Origin: Candidatus Melainabacteria bacterium
GTDB lineage: Bacteria > Actinomycetota > Actinomycetes > Mycobacteriales > Pseudonocardiaceae
Assembly (NCBI GenBank): GCA_903970565.1
Contig: CAJCJE010000644.1
Span: 1 to 11,300 of the forward strand
Direction of reading: 5' to 3'
Length of the DNA stretch: 11,300 nt
The position numbers and the translations under genes are program-made. The notes beneath the pieces were generated by a model. It was not told where the DNA came from, made no database searches, and worked only from the letters and a program-made list of their open reading frames with translations. Each line of letters begins with the position of its first letter. The first letter of the stretch is position 1. Of the stretch, positions 6,122 through 11,300 are shown piece by piece.

Positions 6122-9115
6122 GTGGCCACTCGGCCCACGGCTGGACTGCCGAGGCTGTCGCGACGCAGCCGAATCCTGCTCATCATCGGTTTCGTGCTGT
6201 TGATCTTGCTGATCTTCGGTTCGCACCTGCTCGACACCTACGTCAGCTGGTTGTGGTTCGGGGAGGTCGGCTACCGGTCGGTGTTCAGCACGATCCTGTT
6301 CACCCGGATCGTGCTGTTCTTCGTGATGGGTGTCTTCGTCGGCGGTGCCCTCGCGGTGAGCCTGCTGATCGCCTATCGCTCCCGGCCGGTGTTCGTGCCG
6401 GTGACCGGTTCGGACGATCCACTCTCCCGCTACCGGTCGGTGATCACCCGTCGGCGATACTGGTTCGGCCTCGGCATCCCGATCGTGATCGGCCTGATCG
6501 CCGGCGGCTCCGCACAGGGCGACTGGCAACTGGTGCAGCTGTTCATGCACGGCACCAGTTTCGGCATCACCGACCCGGTCTTCGGCCACGACATCGGCTT
6601 CTACGAGTTCACCCTGCCGTTCATCCTGTGGCTGAAGAACTGGCTGTTCATCGCGGTGACCCTCGCCTTCTTCGGCGCGCTGATCGCGCAGTACATCTTC
6701 GGCGGCATCCGGCTGGCCGGTCGCGGCGGTCAGCTCTCCACCCCGGCCAGGATGCAACTGGCCATCCTGATCGGGGTGTTCGTACTGCTCAAGGCGTTCG
6801 CGTACTTCACCGACCGCTACGAACTGCTCTGGTCCGACCGTGATCCACAGTTCACCGGCGCCACCTACACCGATCTCAACGCCCTGATGCCGGCGAAGCT
6901 GATCCTGTTGTGCATCGCGGTGTTCTGCGCGCTGGCGTTCTTCGCCGGGGCCTTCATGCGCAACCTGCAACTACCGGCCATCGCGCTGGTCCTGCTGGTC
7001 CTGTCCAGCATCCTGATCGGCGCCGCGTGGCCGGCCGTGTTGCAGCAGTTCTCGGTGAGCGGCAACGCCACCCAGAAGGAGGCCACCTCCATCCAGCGGG
7101 CGATCGCCGGCACCATGCAGGCCTACGGCCTGGCCGACAACGTGACCTACCAGAACTACGACCCGAGCAAGGCCAACCCGACCGCGACGCAGCTGCTCAG
7201 CGACACCGGCACCATCCCCAATGTGCGGGTGCTCGACCCGAACGTGCTCTCCTCGACCTTCACCCAGCAGCAGCACGCCAGCACCAACGTCTACGGCTTC
7301 CCCGACCAGCTCAACCTCGACCGCTACACGGTCAACGGGGTCACCCAGGACTACGTGGTCGGCGCGCGGGAGATCGACCCGGCCAACCTCAACTCCGCCC
7401 AGCAGAACTGGATCAGCGAGCACCTGATCTACACCCACGGCGACGGCTTCGTCGCGGCGCCGGCCGATGACGTCAACGCCAGCGGCTACCCCGAATACGA
7501 CGTGAGCGACCTGGCCAACAACGGCCAGGGACCGATCCCGGTCAGCCAGCCGAGGATCTACTACGGCCTGCTCGCCGGCGCGGACGACTACGCCATCGTC
7601 GGCCAGCAGGTCAACGGCAAGTCGATGGAGTACGACACCAACAGCACCAACTACACCTACACCGGCTCCGGTGGGGTGTCGCTGTCCAACTGGTTCAACC
7701 GGCTGGCCTTCGCCACCTACTACGGCTCGCGCTACTTCCTGTTCAGCGGCGACATCGGCGCCAACTCGAAGATCATGTACAACCGGAACCCGGTCCAGCG
7801 GGTACAGCAGATCGCCCCGTGGCTGACCACTGACAGCGACCCGTACCCTGCCGTGGTCAACGACAGCGACGGCAAGAACCGGATCGCCTGGATCGTCGAC
7901 TGCTACACCACGATGGCCAACTACCCCTACGCCCAGCACACCACCCTCAGCGGCCCGACCAACCCCTCGCTGTCGGGCAACGGCCAGCAGGTCGGCTACA
8001 TCCGCAACTCGGTCAAGGCCGTGGTGGACGCCTACTCGGGCAAGGTCACGCTCTACTCGGTCGACAACTCCGACCCGGTACTCAAGGCGTGGGAGGGCGT
8101 GTTCCCCGGCGTCGTACAGCCGACCAGTGCCATCCCGACCGGCCTCAGTGACCACTTCCGCTACCCGCAGGACCTGTTCAACGTCCAGCGCAACCTGTTG
8201 GCCAACTACCACGTGACCAACACCCAGAACTTCTGGTCCAACGTCGGCTTCTGGAGCGTGCCGCCGGACCCGACCGAGAACCCGGACGGCACCATCAACA
8301 CCTCGGTGACCGGGCCCAGCCAGAACGCGCCCAGCCAGCAGCCCTACTACGTGCTCGCCCAGGCGCCCGGCCAGAAACAGCCGACCTTCCAGCTGACCAG
8401 CTCACTGACCACGCTGGCCAGTCAGAACATGGCCGCCTGGATGTCTGTCTCCTCCGACCCCGGTAGCTACGGCAAGATCACCGTGCTGACGCTCCCCACC
8501 GGAACCCAGACCTCCGGGCCACTCCAAGTGCAGAACCAGTTCGAGGCGTCGCCGAAGTTCACCACGATCAAGACCTTCCTCAGCAACTCGACGGTGAAAC
8601 CGTTGTACGGCAACCTGCTCACGTTGCCCGTAGCCGGAGGTCTGCTGTTCGTCGAACCGGTCTACACCGAACCGACCAACTCCGGCGGCTATCCACAGTT
8701 GGCCGAGGTGCTGACCGCGTTCAACGACAAGGTCGGCCTGGCGCCCACCCTCGACGACTCGGTGACCAACCTGTTCAGCTCGGCCGTCACCACACCGACC
8801 GGGCCAGGCCAGACGACCGGCAGTTCGCCACCGACGACGACCACCACCACCCCGCCGTCCAACAGCCAGGGGGCGACCACCCTGCCGGCCAGTGGCGGCA
8901 CGGTCTCCCCGAGCCTGGACAAGGCGGTCGCGGACCTCTCCAAGGCCCTACAGGACATCGCCAACGCGCAGCAGAACAAGGACTTCGCCGCGCTCGGCAA
9001 CGCCTACCAGGAACTACAGACCGCGACCGACGAGTTCAACCAGGCGAAGGCGGATATCAGCACGTCAACGACCTCGCCGTCGGCCCCGCCACCCTCGCCG
9101 ACCCCGACCCACTGA
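6122..9115 (+). CDS. UPF0182-family large membrane protein
   Basis: 997 residues, the usual size of the family (Rv3193c-like). Hydrophobic segments at about 17-37, 56-85, 113-130, 167-195, 211-229, 257-278 and 283-305 give about seven N-terminal membrane spans, including 'LLIIGFVLLILLIFG' and 'LVLLVLSSILIGAAWPAVL'. From about 310 a large soluble domain follows, rich in Asn, Tyr and Gly ('GNATQKEATSIQRAI', 'TYQNYDPSKANPTATQLLSD'), likely outside the cell. Near 893-925 is a Pro/Thr linker with a run of six Thr. After it an Ala/Gln-rich helix (about 926-975: 'LSKALQDIANAQQNKDFAAL') and a final Ser/Pro tail make a flexible C-terminus. GTG 6122 is chosen for its Shine-Dalgarno and because the MATRP...LSRRSRILL start leads straight into the first span. 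The biochemical function of the family is unknown. The 5' region is shared with the divergent PPA1309-family gene. Confidence 0.93.
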   Translation: MATRPTAGLPRLSRRSRILLIIGFVLLILLIFGSHLLDTYVSWLWFGEVGYRSVFSTILFTRIVLFFVMGVFVGGALAVSLLIAYRSRPVFVPVTGSDDPLSRYRSVITRRRYWFGLGIPIVIGLIAGGSAQGDWQLVQLFMHGTSFGITDPVFGHDIGFYEFTLPFILWLKNWLFIAVTLAFFGALIAQYIFGGIRLAGRGGQLSTPARMQLAILIGVFVLLKAFAYFTDRYELLWSDRDPQFTGATYTDLNALMPAKLILLCIAVFCALAFFAGAFMRNLQLPAIALVLLVLSSILIGAAWPAVLQQFSVSGNATQKEATSIQRAIAGTMQAYGLADNVTYQNYDPSKANPTATQLLSDTGTIPNVRVLDPNVLSSTFTQQQHASTNVYGFPDQLNLDRYTVNGVTQDYVVGAREIDPANLNSAQQNWISEHLIYTHGDGFVAAPADDVNASGYPEYDVSDLANNGQGPIPVSQPRIYYGLLAGADDYAIVGQQVNGKSMEYDTNSTNYTYTGSGGVSLSNWFNRLAFATYYGSRYFLFSGDIGANSKIMYNRNPVQRVQQIAPWLTTDSDPYPAVVNDSDGKNRIAWIVDCYTTMANYPYAQHTTLSGPTNPSLSGNGQQVGYIRNSVKAVVDAYSGKVTLYSVDNSDPVLKAWEGVFPGVVQPTSAIPTGLSDHFRYPQDLFNVQRNLLANYHVTNTQNFWSNVGFWSVPPDPTENPDGTINTSVTGPSQNAPSQQPYYVLAQAPGQKQPTFQLTSSLTTLASQNMAAWMSVSSDPGSYGKITVLTLPTGTQTSGPLQVQNQFEASPKFTTIKTFLSNSTVKPLYGNLLTLPVAGGLLFVEPVYTEPTNSGGYPQLAEVLTAFNDKVGLAPTLDDSVTNLFSSAVTTPTGPGQTTGSSPPTTTTTTPPSNSQGATTLPASGGTVSPSLDKAVADLSKALQDIANAQQNKDFAALGNAYQELQTATDEFNQAKADISTSTTSPSAPPPSPTPTH

Positions 9116-9145
9116 CGGCGGCCTGAGCCCGGCGGGCGCACCGAT

Positions 9146-9175
9146 TTGCATGAAGCCGTCCCGAGTCGGTAGTGT
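9146..9175 (+). promoter_or_regulatory. Promoter of the first initiator tRNA gene
   Basis: TTGCAT at 9146-9151, 18 bp, TAGTGT at 9170-9175. The mature tRNA begins 12 nt after the -10, at the same distance as in the second copy. Confidence 0.65.
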
Positions 9176-9187
9176 TGCACTTACCGA

Positions 9188-9261
9188 CGCGGGGTGGAGC
9201 AGCTCGGTAGCTCGCTGGGCTCATAACCCAGAGGTCGCAGGTTCGAATCCTGTCCCCGCTA
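9188..9261 (+). tRNA. Initiator tRNA-fMet (CAU), copy 1
   Basis: A 74-nt tRNA that folds into all four arms: acceptor CGCGGGG / CCCCGCT, anticodon loop CTCATAA with anticodon CAU, T-arm GCAGG-TTCGAAT-CCTGT. Initiator identity is shown by the unpaired 1-72 position (C1 against U72; C1/A72 in E. coli), the three G-C pairs G29-G31 / C39-C41 at the base of the anticodon stem, and A11-U24 in the D-stem. The 3' CCA is not encoded (CAA follows A73). It is the tRNA that carries formyl-methionine for translation initiation. A second, identical gene lies 364 bp downstream. Confidence 0.95.
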
Positions 9262-9271
9262 CAACTTGAGG

Positions 9272-9309
9272 ACGCCTGTATCTGCGGAAATCGCAGATAC
9301 AGGCGTTTT
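9272..9309 (+). terminator. Intrinsic terminator of the first initiator tRNA
   Basis: The arms 9272-9286 and 9292-9306 (ACGCCTGTATCTGCG and its complement) form a perfect 15-bp stem with loop GAAAT, followed by TTTT (9306-9309), 10 nt after the tRNA end. Confidence 0.9.
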
Positions 9310-9607
9310 CGCTTTGTATCTGGGGGACGACCCCCAGACCCCCGCGCCAAGGGGCTCCGCCCCCTGGACCCCCGGTTCGGGCTCGGCTGCGCCGTCGCTC
9401 CGAACCCTTCCTCGGCTGCGCCATCGGGGGGCTCGGCTGCGCCATCGCGGTTTGCGACCTCGGCTGCGCCATCGGGGTTTGGGTGGGTTGGCGACCCTCG
9501 GCTCCGCCTTTGGGGGTTTGGGTTCCTTGCTAACGGGTCTGGTCTGCGCTTTTGTGGTTGGCGATCAAGAAGGGGAGGGGGGTGCACGGGCGTTGTCAGG
9601 GGTGTTG
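9310..9607. other. Non-coding, G/C-rich spacer between the two tRNA genes
   Basis: No gene is seen in this stretch. It starts with a perfect small hairpin CTGGGGG-ACGA-CCCCCAG (9320-9337), then GGGGCTCCGCCCC (9351-9363), then the GGCTSCGCC repeat series listed separately. Around 9475-9490 and 9511-9522 are G-tracts (GGGG TTT GGG T GGG; GGGGG TTT GGG) on the plus strand. Reading frames through it are low in complexity and carry no ribosome binding site. Confidence 0.6.
9353..9508. repeat. Six short palindromic GGCTSCGCC units between the tRNA genes
   Basis: The core GGCTSCGCC occurs at 9353-9361, 9385-9393, 9414-9422, 9435-9443, 9462-9470 and 9500-9508. Copies two to five belong to a longer unit CTCGGCTGCGCCRTCG (starting 9382, 9411, 9432, 9459). 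The distances between core starts (32, 29, 21, 27, 38) are irregular, so this is a cluster of dispersed units and not a strict tandem array. Confidence 0.75.
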
Positions 9608-9613
9608 TAGAGT
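9608..9613 (+). promoter_or_regulatory. -10 element TAGAGT of the second initiator tRNA gene
   Basis: TAGAGT lies 12 nt before the tRNA, as in copy 1. The 17-nt stretch from 9608 to the tRNA resembles copy 1 (ACTTACC is shared), so part of the promoter was duplicated with the gene. No good -35 is seen at 17-18 bp; TTGTCA at 9593 is too close. Confidence 0.5.
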
Positions 9614-9625
9614 TGTACTTACCAA

Positions 9626-9699
9626 CGCGGGGTGGAGCAGCTCGGTAGCTCGCTGGGCTCATAACCCAGAGGTCGCAGGTTCGAATCCTGTCCCCGCTA
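9626..9699 (+). tRNA. Initiator tRNA-fMet (CAU), copy 2
   Basis: Identical over all 74 nt to the gene at 9188-9261, with the same C1/U72 mismatch, GGG/CCC anticodon stem base and unencoded CCA. It has its own -10 and its own terminator of unrelated sequence, so it is an independent, probably functional gene and not a fragment. Confidence 0.95.
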
Positions 9700-9712
9700 C
9701 AAATGCTCCAAG

Positions 9713-9753
9713 GACAAGAGCCCTGTCTGCTCACGCAGACGGGGCTCTTTGTC
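9713..9753 (+). terminator. Intrinsic terminator of the second initiator tRNA
   Basis: The stem pairs 9718-9730 (GAGCCCTGTCTGC) with 9735-9747 (GCAGACGGGGCTC), with one G-U pair and loop TCAC. It can extend outward through GACAA / TTTGTC with one bulge. A CTCTTT run follows on the plus strand. Confidence 0.85.
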
Positions 9754-9755
9754 AT

Positions 9756-9780
9756 TCCGGAACGGCGCAGGTGTTCCGGA
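9756..9780. repeat. 8-bp inverted repeat after the tRNA terminator
   Basis: TCCGGAAC (9756-9763) and GTTCCGGA (9773-9780) are exact complements around 9 nt. It could add to termination from either side or be a protein site. Confidence 0.5.
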
Positions 9781-9796
9781 GTTCCTCCGGGTTGGT

Positions 9797-9832
9797 CGCG
9801 TCCGTCATGACCGGGGGAGTCAGACGGACGCG
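9797..9832. repeat. Strong hairpin of unknown role
   Basis: CGCGTCCGTC (9797-9806) pairs perfectly with GACGGACGCG (9823-9832). Inside, TGAC (9808-9811) pairs with GTCA (9819-9822), leaving one bulged A and the loop CGGGGGA: 14 base pairs in total. There is no U-tract on either side. It lies about 70 bp beyond the stop of the minus-strand zinc-finger gene, so it may be that gene's terminator. Confidence 0.7.
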
Positions 9833-9901
9833 CGGGACAACCTTGTTGCGATTAATCGAGAGCGATACACGGTGACAACAACTGTCCGGTGTGGATTCGG
9901 G

Positions 9902-10099
9902 TTACTTCCAATGTGCCATCATGAACTTGGCGCAACCCGGCGAGCACACTCGCCCTTCTCCGACCATCGACCGGTGTCGCCGCAGTTTCTTTCCGCAAGC
10001 CTGGCATTCGTCCTTGCCGGGATGACCGCCGGTCACCCAGTGCCGCGCCCCGTGAACGGCTTTGTGCTCGGTGATTTTGGAGCCCCATGGCAGACGCAT
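9902..10099 (-). CDS. Small Cys4 zinc-finger protein, function unknown
   Basis: 65 residues from ATG 10099, preceded by a near-ideal Shine-Dalgarno GGAGG (10110-10106) 6 nt upstream. The sequence has C32-x2-C35 in 'DECQACGKKLRRHR' and C52-x3-C56 in 'GRVCSPGCAKFMMAHWK', a treble-clef-like 'CxxCG...CSxxCA' pattern seen in small nucleic-acid-binding zinc fingers. The N-terminal half is basic (His, Arg, Lys). A frame start at TTG 10114 would place the ribosome binding site inside the gene, so it is not used. Several of its codons, such as CGT, GTT, GGA and CGA, are less G/C-ending than in its neighbours, and the surrounding DNA is lower in GC, which hints at acquisition by transfer. Opposite-strand frames through it have no such motif. 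I do not recognise the family; it may bind DNA or RNA or be a phage or plasmid remnant. Confidence 0.7.
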   Translation of the reverse strand: MRLPWGSKITEHKAVHGARHWVTGGHPGKDECQACGKKLRRHRSMVGEGRVCSPGCAKFMMAHWK

Positions 10100-10103
10100 T
10101 GTT

Positions 10104-10110
10104 CCCCTCC
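10104..10110 (-). promoter_or_regulatory. Shine-Dalgarno GGAGGGG of the zinc-finger gene
   Basis: GGAGGGG on the minus strand, followed by AACA and the ATG at 10099. It is the strongest ribosome binding site in the window and the main reason to accept this short gene and its start. Confidence 0.7.
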
Positions 10111-10387
10111 GCAATCTCTCCAGGCAGGTGGTTCCGGCACCCGCTCGTGATGATGGTGAAGCGAAAAACCGTCCAGGTCGCTACCTCGGCGGAAAATGTA
10201 CCGGTTCGCAGTAACCCATCGTCATTCGACCGTGGACTCATAACTGTGGGTAATGGGTGCCGTGTCGGCGGATTAGGCCAGTCGTGGCGAGATTGGTCCA
10301 AGATCGGCGTGTCGGGCCGCTGAAGGTAGGTGTGGGCAGCCTTGGCGTTGCGCCAGACGGCGTAACGATTTCGCCTTTATCGATCAG
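10111..10387. other. Intergenic stretch between zinc-finger and PadR genes, no gene seen
   Basis: Moderate GC (33 of 60 in each of the two blocks counted, 10141-10260). It should hold the promoter of the minus-strand zinc-finger gene: TACATT on the minus strand near 10191-10196 is a possible -10, without a -35. Plus-strand frames of 67 and 78 codons here lack a ribosome binding site and recognisable sequence. The short inverted pair ACCCAT / ATGGGT (10214-10219 and 10253-10258) is the only other structure noted. Confidence 0.4.
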
Positions 10388-10418
10388 CCACAGTGGACAG
10401 ATCTGGAGACCACTGTGG
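10388..10418 (+). promoter_or_regulatory. Twin operator CCAC-N-GTGG upstream of the PadR gene
   Basis: CCACAGTGG (10388-10396) and CCACTGTGG (10410-10418) are each palindromic around a central base and are reverse complements of each other. Their centres are 22 bp apart, about two helical turns. Both are followed by ACAG, so they are also near-direct repeats of 13 bp. They lie 35-65 bp before the GTG start, where a repressor would block a promoter. PadR proteins often control their own genes, so autoregulation is the simplest reading. Confidence 0.6.
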
Positions 10419-10452
10419 ACAGCGCAACCCCCCGCGTGGCACCGTGGAACAT

Positions 10453-10953
10453 GTGTCTGAGCTCAATGCAACGGCAGCAGCGCTTCTCGGCCTGCTGCAC
10501 GAAGGCCCCCAGACAGGGGGCGACCTGGTCAGTGCCGCACGAGGGCGATTCGGTGCCTTTTTCAGTGTGACCCGCAGCCAGGTCTACCGAGAACTGCCAG
10601 CGCTGGCCGAGGCCGGCCTCGTTCGTCTTGGCAAGCAGGGACCGCGGTCCAGCCAGCAGTACGTGATCACCGCTGCCGGCAAGAAGGCCTTCAAGTCCTG
10701 GCTGGTCAGTGAACCGGGACCGGACCACCTGCGCAGTCCGCTGATTCTGCGGCTGGTTCACGCCGGATCGTTGACCGCCAAGCAGCGGGTCACCCTGGTG
10801 GACTCCGCCAAGGTCACCTACTCGGCTGGTCAGGATGCGGCGCGTAACGCGGCCAAGGAGGCGACCGACCCGTACGAGAAGGCAGTGGCCGAGTTCGCGG
10901 TGGCGCACGCCAAGGCGGTGCTGAAGCTGCTGGACGCGGTTCCGGTCAGTTGA
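10453..10953 (+). CDS. PadR-family transcriptional regulator
   Basis: 166 residues from GTG 10453. Residues 5-80 form a winged helix-turn-helix of PadR type: 'ATAAALLGLLHEGPQTGGDL', then 'FFSVTRSQVYRELPALAEAG' (recognition helix, 36-55), then the wing 'LVRLGKQGPRSSQQYVITAAGKKAF'. The C-terminal part (about 90-160) is helical ('SPLILRLVHAGSLTAKQRV', 'YEKAVAEFAVAHAKAVLKLL') and fits the Vir/PadR_C dimerisation region. PadR proteins are usually repressors released by small ligands; the ligand here cannot be inferred. The start codon is chosen because the domain starts a few residues later. GTG 10444 and an open frame to 10393 are possible, but the latter begins inside the operator-like site. The gene points towards prfB, 94 bp away, with a hairpin between them, so they are probably separate units. 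Confidence 0.9.
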   Translation: MSELNATAAALLGLLHEGPQTGGDLVSAARGRFGAFFSVTRSQVYRELPALAEAGLVRLGKQGPRSSQQYVITAAGKKAFKSWLVSEPGPDHLRSPLILRLVHAGSLTAKQRVTLVDSAKVTYSAGQDAARNAAKEATDPYEKAVAEFAVAHAKAVLKLLDAVPVS

Positions 10954-10969
10954 CGGGGGCGTGGCCTGA

Positions 10970-11001
10970 CCCGGACGCCGGTCGACCGACCGGCATCCGG
11001 G
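10970..11001 (+). terminator. Hairpin between the PadR gene and prfB, probable terminator
   Basis: CCCGGA-c-GCCGGT (10970-10982) pairs with ACCGGC-a-TCCGGG (10989-11001), with one C/A mismatch and loop CGACCG. It has 12 base pairs and no U-tract. It starts 17 nt after the PadR stop and ends before the prfB -10. Confidence 0.65.
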
Positions 11002-11033
11002 CATGGCCCGCGCGGTTTCTCCGGGTCGTCAAG

Positions 11034-11039
11034 TAACGT
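11034..11039 (+). promoter_or_regulatory. -10 element TAACGT of prfB (leaderless type)
   Basis: TAACGT is followed by 8 nt and GTG 11048. AGGA directly beside the GTG is too close to act as a Shine-Dalgarno. Confidence 0.5.
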
Positions 11040-11047
11040 TGTAGGAC

Positions 11048-11300
11048 GTGGACCTGGATATCGCGGCGGAGCTCAAAGAACTGTCCAACACCCTCGGCAG
11101 CATCGAGGCGGTGATGGACCTTCCCGGCTTGCGCACGAGGATCGCGGCGCTGGACGAGGAGACCGCGCGACCTGATCTGTGGAACGACCAGGACAACGCG
11201 CAGAAGGTGACCAGTCAGCTCTCCCACCTGCAAGGTGAGCTGCGGCGGGTCACCGACCTGCGGCAACGCCTGGACGACGTCTCGGTGCTCTACGAACTGG
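11048..11300 (+). CDS. prfB: Peptide chain release factor 2 (RF2), N-terminal fragment
   Basis: The first 84 codons are visible; the gene continues past the right edge. The protein begins with GTG as M-DLDIAAELKELSNTLGSIEA, then 'VMDLPGLRTRIAALDEETARP', 'DLWNDQDNAQKVTSQLSHLQ' and 'GELRRVTDLRQRLDDVSVLYEL'. This is the helical domain 1 of RF2; 'DLWND...AQKVTSQLSHLQGELRRV' is its usual signature and is very close to what I recall of M. tuberculosis PrfB. RF2 recognises UAA and UGA stop codons and releases the finished protein from the ribosome. The UGA-dependent frameshift site near codon 25 of E. coli prfB is absent; the frame is open throughout. The catalytic GGQ and the SPF stop-codon motif lie outside the window. 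Confidence 0.93.
   Translation, partial: MDLDIAAELKELSNTLGSIEAVMDLPGLRTRIAALDEETARPDLWNDQDNAQKVTSQLSHLQGELRRVTDLRQRLDDVSVLYEL

Noticed and set aside
5723..8212. Minus-strand frames of 415 and 413 codons (5723-6970 and 6971-8212) opposite the UPF0182 gene
   Set aside because: The compositions (Gln/Glu/His-rich; Val/Gly/Asp-rich) are typical of shadows. The UPF0182 protein on the plus strand is unmistakable.
9353..9508. CRISPR array
   Set aside because: The repeat cores are only 9-16 bp, unit spacing is irregular and the spacers resemble each other; no cas gene is near.
9057..9755. Minus-strand frame of 232 codons across both tRNA genes
   Set aside because: It reads through both tRNA genes and both terminators; the repeated peptide in it is simply the translated tRNA sequence.
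9749..10150. Plus-strand frame of 133 codons
   Set aside because: It begins within the tRNA terminator, crosses two hairpins and is antisense to the better supported zinc-finger gene.
10225..10250. GACTCATAAC resembling the anticodon arm of tRNA-Met
   Set aside because: The flanks do not form an anticodon stem, and no acceptor or T-arm of the right spacing is present.
10087..10323. Plus-strand frame of 78 codons (MADALFPS...)
   Set aside because: No ribosome binding site and no recognisable domain, and it overlaps the start and ribosome binding site of the zinc-finger gene on the other strand.
9262..10452. Attachment-site repeat of the tRNA 3' end
   Set aside because: Apart from the two complete tRNA genes, no further copy of the tRNA 3' end and no integrase gene was seen in the window.

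Overview
The window looks like chromosomal DNA of a high-GC actinobacterium. The evidence is the G/C-ending codon choice, GTG and leaderless-type starts, an initiator tRNA with a C1/U72 mismatch, and several families that are largely actinobacterial: a DUF2342 metalloprotease-like protein, a PDZ/Lon-like (YlbL-type) protease, a PPA1309-family protein and a UPF0182 membrane protein. The order resembles the Rv3193c-Rv3197 neighbourhood of Mycobacterium tuberculosis as I remember it. A non-mycobacterial lineage such as Pseudonocardiales is my guess; it is not proven by the sequence.

Left part (1-6000). The start of an ABC1/UbiB-type kinase gene (minus) leaves the left edge. Upstream of it, on the same strand, is an E1/ThiF-like protein of the TOMM-cyclodehydratase type. 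Divergent from that is a YgjP/DUF45 zinc metallopeptidase (plus). It converges, across a perfect 18-bp-stem hairpin, on the DUF2342 gene (minus). Divergent from DUF2342 is the PDZ/Lon-like serine protease (plus). It ends 8 bp from the end of the convergent PPA1309-family gene (minus). Strands alternate, so most of these genes are single transcription units that share divergent promoter regions. Three of the genes are proteases or protease-like.

Middle (6000-9115). One large gene encodes a 997-residue UPF0182 protein with about seven N-terminal membrane segments, a long external domain and a Pro/Thr-rich tail.

Right part (9116-11300). Two identical initiator tRNA genes lie 364 bp apart, each with its own -10 element and intrinsic terminator. 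Between them is a G/C-rich non-coding stretch with six GGCTSCGCC cores. Beyond them is a stretch of lower GC (52-57% in the blocks counted) with strong hairpins and a small, probably unannotated gene (minus, 9902-10099) for a 65-residue Cys4 zinc-finger protein with an excellent ribosome binding site. A PadR-type regulator follows, with a pair of CCAC-N-GTGG operator-like sites just upstream. The window ends in the first 84 codons of prfB (release factor 2), which has no frameshift site in the visible part.

Regulation. Several starts (1966, 4046, 4201, 11048) lie 6-8 nt after a TANNNT -10 hexamer and lack a usable Shine-Dalgarno sequence, so leaderless translation seems common here. The UPF0182 gene and the zinc-finger gene have clear Shine-Dalgarno sequences. 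No CRISPR array, insertion sequence, prophage module or complete biosynthetic gene cluster was found.
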